Translations under genes and position numbers: made by a program
Part shown: one piece after another, positions 6,242 to 8,406 of the stretch
How the letters are laid out: each line of letters starts with the position of its first letter
How positions within the stretch are numbered: the first letter of the stretch is position 1
Origin: Bacteroidota bacterium
Lineage (GTDB): Bacteria; Bacteroidota; Ignavibacteria; UBA10030; UBA8401
Direction: 5' to 3'
Length of the DNA stretch: 8,406 nt
Assembly: GCA_023229405.1 (NCBI GenBank)
Contig: JALNZH010000161.1
Span: 1-8,406 of the forward strand
Notes under the pieces: generated by a model
Told to the model about the DNA's origin: nothing
Database searches by the model: none
What the model saw: only the letters and a program-made list of their open reading frames with translations

Positions 6242-6736
6242 TCAACCGGTTCTTGAAATAGCAGAAGCACCAATCAAAACATATGGAATGATACTCATAA
6301 TCTTATCTGATTTTTCGAGATTATGTTTTGCACACAATAGTCTTACATTCTCCACAATAATGCTACTTCCACCCTTGGAAAAAGGTATGTCGTGATCATC
6401 ATGCAGATTTTTGGTTGAACCACATTAAACGCATTTACCGTTATCACGATTCCACACTTCAACTTTTACAAAAGTAGGTATTATTCATGTTTGTGGAAGT
6501 TCAATGATTTTTGATTTTCCGAAAAATTACTTTTTAACTGGTTGCAAATGAAACTTAAACACATTTCTTTTTCCATCATTAATAGTTTCGACATCAATTA
6601 AATCGAAATATCCTTTATCATACTTGTCCAAAATAAATCATAAAAGAGAAAAACTTATTCCTTCATAACATATCTTCCATACATCCACTCGTTTCGATAA
6701 ATTTTTGTCAATAAGGGTTTTATTTTGGACGGCTAT
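6242..6736 (-). pseudogene. Decayed HNH endonuclease gene with four in-frame stops
   Basis: A single minus-strand frame of 165 codons reads as an HNH nuclease interrupted at codons 33 (TGA, 6638-6640), 70 (TAA, 6527-6529), 84 (TGA, 6485-6487) and 104 (TAA, 6425-6427). The recognisable part runs from DKYDKGYFDLID (37-48) through VFKFHLQPV, then EVWNRDNGKC (93-102), the zinc pair C102-V-stop-C105, DDHDIPFSKGGSS (113-125) with His115, VENVRLLC (128-135) with Asn130, and AKHNLEKSDKI (136-146) with His138. These are the three HNH residues in the right order and spacing. No frameshift is needed; stops at TGA/TAA are consistent with C-to-T changes in CGA or CAA codons. Codons 1-36 are less certain, no ATG starts them (ATA at 6736), and they coincide with an inverted-repeat pair. 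The other genes here end normally, so recoding is not a likely explanation. Confidence 0.82.
6626..6730. repeat. 105-bp segment with 12-bp perfect inverted repeats
   Basis: GTCCAAAATAAA (6626-6637) is the exact inverse complement of TTTATTTTGGAC (6719-6730). The tips share GTCCAAAAT with the ends of the relic at 4762-5264. The 105-bp size is a multiple of three, so the surrounding HNH frame passes through it. It may be a miniature element, or chance AT-rich repeats inside the pseudogene. Confidence 0.4.
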
Positions 6737-6933
6737 GCTTTATAATACCAAATGATCGGTTCGCTAGGTTCTGTTTGTTTCGTTGTGATATCCTCGTCAA
6801 AATATCCGGCGAGAGCGCTCATCCCGCCGATGAGTGTGGTGGGGAACATTGCGGCGATGAACAATCCTTCCAGCAGATACAGTCTGGACATGCGGCGAAG
6901 TTCTTGCATTTCAGGATTCAGGGTCGTCTTCAT
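6733..6933 (-). CDS. Small single-pass membrane protein, unknown function
   Basis: This 66-residue protein is encoded right after the VWA gene, on the same strand. A longer reading frame begins at an ATG at 6984, but the ATG at 6933 is preceded by GGAGGA (6937-6942) at ideal distance and avoids translating the hairpin at 6953-6987, so I choose it. The N terminus is charged (PEMQELRRMSRLY), followed by one hydrophobic stretch LFIAAMFPTTLIGGMSALAGYF (24-45) and a hydrophilic acidic tail DEDITTKQTEPSEP ending IIWYYKA. The charge pattern suggests an inner-membrane protein with a cytoplasmic N terminus. I recognise no family. The close coupling to the VWA gene suggests a shared message and perhaps a shared complex. 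Its TAG overlaps the start region of the HNH remnant. Confidence 0.65.
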   Translation of the reverse strand: MKTTLNPEMQELRRMSRLYLLEGLFIAAMFPTTLIGGMSALAGYFDEDITTKQTEPSEPIIWYYKA

Positions 6934-6942
6934 ACTTCCTCC
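6934..6942 (-). promoter_or_regulatory. Strong ribosome-binding site deciding the small gene's start
   Basis: The minus strand reads GGAGGAAGT directly before the ATG at 6933. This near-perfect Shine-Dalgarno sequence is the main reason to reject the upstream ATG at 6984, which lies inside a hairpin and has no such site. Confidence 0.75.
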
Positions 6943-6952
6943 GTTGGTTTTG

Positions 6953-6987
6953 AACGTGACCGTTACCTTCGAGGTGACGGTCATGTT
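6953..6987 (-). other. Long hairpin between the VWA gene and the small membrane gene
   Basis: The segments 6953-6968 and 6972-6987 are inverse complements around a 3-nt loop: AAC/GTT, TGACCGT/ACGGTCA and ACCT/AGGT. In RNA from the minus (operon) strand two A-C mismatches interrupt the stem; in RNA from the + strand the same positions are G-U pairs, so the stem is continuous. No T-run follows on either strand, so it is not a standard terminator. Its place, 31 bp after the VWA stop and just before the next gene's ribosome site, fits an mRNA-processing or stability element. Confidence 0.6.
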
Positions 6988-7017
6988 TACGAGAGCGGGA
7001 TGTCGTCCAGCTCTACA

Positions 7018-8319
7018 TTATTTATTCTTGCGTGTTTTGTAATTATCGTATTGAATCGATTTCTTCGCTTTGCGCATGTCAGTTTCTTCCTTTACGGTTT
7101 TTTGATACGATTCAATCTTACTCAGCTGTGAGCGGACCGATTCACCGCTTGCACCCATCGAAGAATATGCAGGGGAAATACTGATTACTGATCTTGCTTC
7201 AGTCAGTTGTATTTCTGTCGCTGCTTGGTCACCATCGTCCATAGCCCGCATAGCCTGTTCCACCTTTTTTGCTGAGACGGCGATGTCCGCCTTTGCCTGG
7301 GTGGAGATGTCGCGGTGTTTTTCCACTTCTGCAACATCCTTAGTGTATTTTACACCGGCGGTGAATGAAGGAAAGGATGCAATGATCGATTCACTTTCAT
7401 ACCGTAACTCTCCAATTGCAATGGTACGCGCTCCGGTACCGGCCGGAATTTTCAATTCTACAGTGAATTCCCGAATGTCATTTGCATACAAGTCGCCGAC
7501 AGGAATGATAAATTGCCCGTTCTCATGTTTATATTCGCAGCCGAGTACATCGCTTGACCGCACATTGTCACCAAGAGTCAGATATATTGCCGTATTCTGC
7601 GCAAGGATGGACGACACCATCTCAAATTCCTGTCGAATAATAGATGCAAGCGAATTGGGATGTTCGATGAAATAGTAATTTCCGCCGCCGCTTTCCGAAA
7701 GTCCCATCATAAGATTTTCGTTATAGTCCAGTCCGACCCCCATGGAAGTAACGGAGATCGAACGATGCCGATACGTTCGTGCAATCCTGTTTAATTCGGC
7801 GGGATCGGTGACACCGACATTCGCAAGTCCGTCCGAGAGCAGCACGACGCGGTTGATATATTTCTTTCCTGCATTCTTTTCTGCTTCATTCAGTCCCTGC
7901 TGCAAACCACCTCCCAGGTTTGTGGAACCGCGGGGATACACTTCGTCCAGCATCCGTTTAATGGAATATTTATCATCGCCGATTTTCTTCGCATGGCGGA
8001 TCACCTCAACCACATCGTCGTAGATCACTAAGGAGAGAATATCGTCCGGATGCAGCTGATCGATCAATGTGGAGTATGCCTTCTTTGCATATTCCATTTT
8101 CCGTTGATCGCTCATGGATCCGCTTCGGTCGATGACGATGGAAAGATTTATCGGTTTGCGTTTAACGTCCTTCACTACTCCCGGCGCAGCGAGTGTTAGT
8201 TGCAGATATGCAGTTCCGCCGTTTTTAGAGATAACAGGACAATTCAATCGTCCATCCAGTGTGAACACAGGTGCCGGAGCATGCGGAGTTATTGCAAAAA
8301 GAGTAGAGAATGTGAACAA
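7018..8319 (-). CDS. Von Willebrand factor A domain protein, secreted
   Basis: This is a VWA-domain protein of the bacterial 'Ca-activated chloride channel homolog' (YfbK-like) type; that label does not mean it is a channel. Counting from the TTG at 8319 (433 residues), the VWA domain covers about 58-230 with a complete metal-ion-dependent adhesion site: DRSGSMS (Asp64, Ser66, Ser68), Thr133 in RGSTNLGGG, and Asp163 in LLSDG. A beta-rich segment (about 245-320) and a helical tail (330-420, rich in Lys, Glu, Ala) follow. The TTG start is doubtful: codons upstream in the same frame read IRLIALLLF and complete a signal peptide, but contain no ATG, GTG or TTG, and the frame stays open to the window edge. 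The protein is probably exported and binds partners through the metal site. It is the first visible gene of a minus-strand unit with the 66-residue membrane protein. Confidence 0.88.
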   Translation of the reverse strand: MFTFSTLFAITPHAPAPVFTLDGRLNCPVISKNGGTAYLQLTLAAPGVVKDVKRKPINLSIVIDRSGSMSDQRKMEYAKKAYSTLIDQLHPDDILSLVIYDDVVEVIRHAKKIGDDKYSIKRMLDEVYPRGSTNLGGGLQQGLNEAEKNAGKKYINRVVLLSDGLANVGVTDPAELNRIARTYRHRSISVTSMGVGLDYNENLMMGLSESGGGNYYFIEHPNSLASIIRQEFEMVSSILAQNTAIYLTLGDNVRSSDVLGCEYKHENGQFIIPVGDLYANDIREFTVELKIPAGTGARTIAIGELRYESESIIASFPSFTAGVKYTKDVAEVEKHRDISTQAKADIAVSAKKVEQAMRAMDDGDQAATEIQLTEARSVISISPAYSSMGASGESVRSQLSKIESYQKTVKEETDMRKAKKSIQYDNYKTRKNK

Positions 8320-8352
8320 AAGGAGAGCGATTAGTCGTATACTAATTCTTTG

Positions 8353-8390
8353 GTCATTCCGGGTCCCACGAAGCGGGGAGAGGAATCTAA
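8353..8390 (+). repeat. Dispersed-repeat copy at the 5' side of the VWA gene
   Basis: GTCATTCC (8353-8360) is followed by GGGTCCCACGAAGCGGGG and GGAATCTAAA. ATTCC (8356-8360) pairs with GGAAT (8382-8386), and CCC (8365-8367) with GGG (8375-8377) across CGAAGC. This is the same style of palindromic repeat as at 194 and 4831. It touches the region where the VWA start and promoter should lie. Confidence 0.5.
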
Positions 8391-8406
8391 AATTACAATC
8401 AGATTT

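Noticed and set aside
6242..6736. Stop-codon readthrough or recoding for the HNH frame
   Set aside because: Both TAA and TGA would need recoding, while TAA, TAG or TGA end every other gene here normally. Simple decay explains it better.
6775..7131. 118-residue and 96-residue + strand frames opposite the small membrane gene and VWA end
   Set aside because: They are antisense to genes with clear ribosome site and domain evidence and show no recognisable protein features.
7283..7675. 130-residue + strand frame antisense to the VWA gene
   Set aside because: It is a shadow of the VWA coding strand; its composition mirrors the reverse complement of conserved codons.
1..8406. CRISPR array, tRNA, rRNA or riboswitch
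   Set aside because: No regularly spaced direct repeats, tRNA cloverleaf with a TTCRANY loop, or known riboswitch core was seen on either strand.

Overview
The window is about 45% GC by eye and carries ordinary bacterial chromosome genes. It probably comes from the Bacteroidota/Chlorobiota/Ignavibacteria (FCB) side of the tree. This is an inference from three things: a secreted GH92 alpha-mannosidase, a signal peptide ending in QA|Q, and palindromic intergenic repeats of the GTCATTC(C/T)-GAGC kind that I remember from such genomes. No rRNA or tRNA is present to confirm it.

Layout. 1-153 is the 3' end of purD. It is followed on the + strand by a galE-like sugar-nucleotide epimerase (270-1187) and meaB (1242-2180), and the run closes with a strong rho-independent terminator (2204-2246). 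Convergent to it on the minus strand is a 758-residue secreted GH92 mannosidase (2262-4538). 4539-5337 is an 800-bp gene-free stretch made of repeat debris and a 503-bp IS/MITE-like relic with 12-bp perfect inverted repeats (4762-5264). Next come a secreted TPR protein (5338-6237, +) and, convergent with only 4 bp between stop codons, the decayed minus-strand remnant of an HNH endonuclease gene (6242-6736) with four in-frame stops. A two-gene minus-strand unit follows: a secreted von Willebrand factor A protein (7018 to at least 8319) and a 66-residue single-pass membrane protein (6733-6933), separated by a conspicuous hairpin (6953-6987).

Functionally the genes do not form one pathway. PurD is purine synthesis, GalE is nucleotide-sugar supply, MeaB is chaperoning of the B12-dependent methylmalonyl-CoA mutase, GH92 is glycan breakdown outside the cytoplasm, and the TPR and VWA proteins are envelope proteins of unknown partners. 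I see no new defence or metabolic system. The non-routine content is the decaying material: the HNH pseudogene hidden in what looks like empty sequence, the transposon relic, a second inverted-repeat pair inside the pseudogene with similar ends, repeat copies at gene boundaries, and a VWA gene with no conventional start codon in the frame that encodes its signal peptide.
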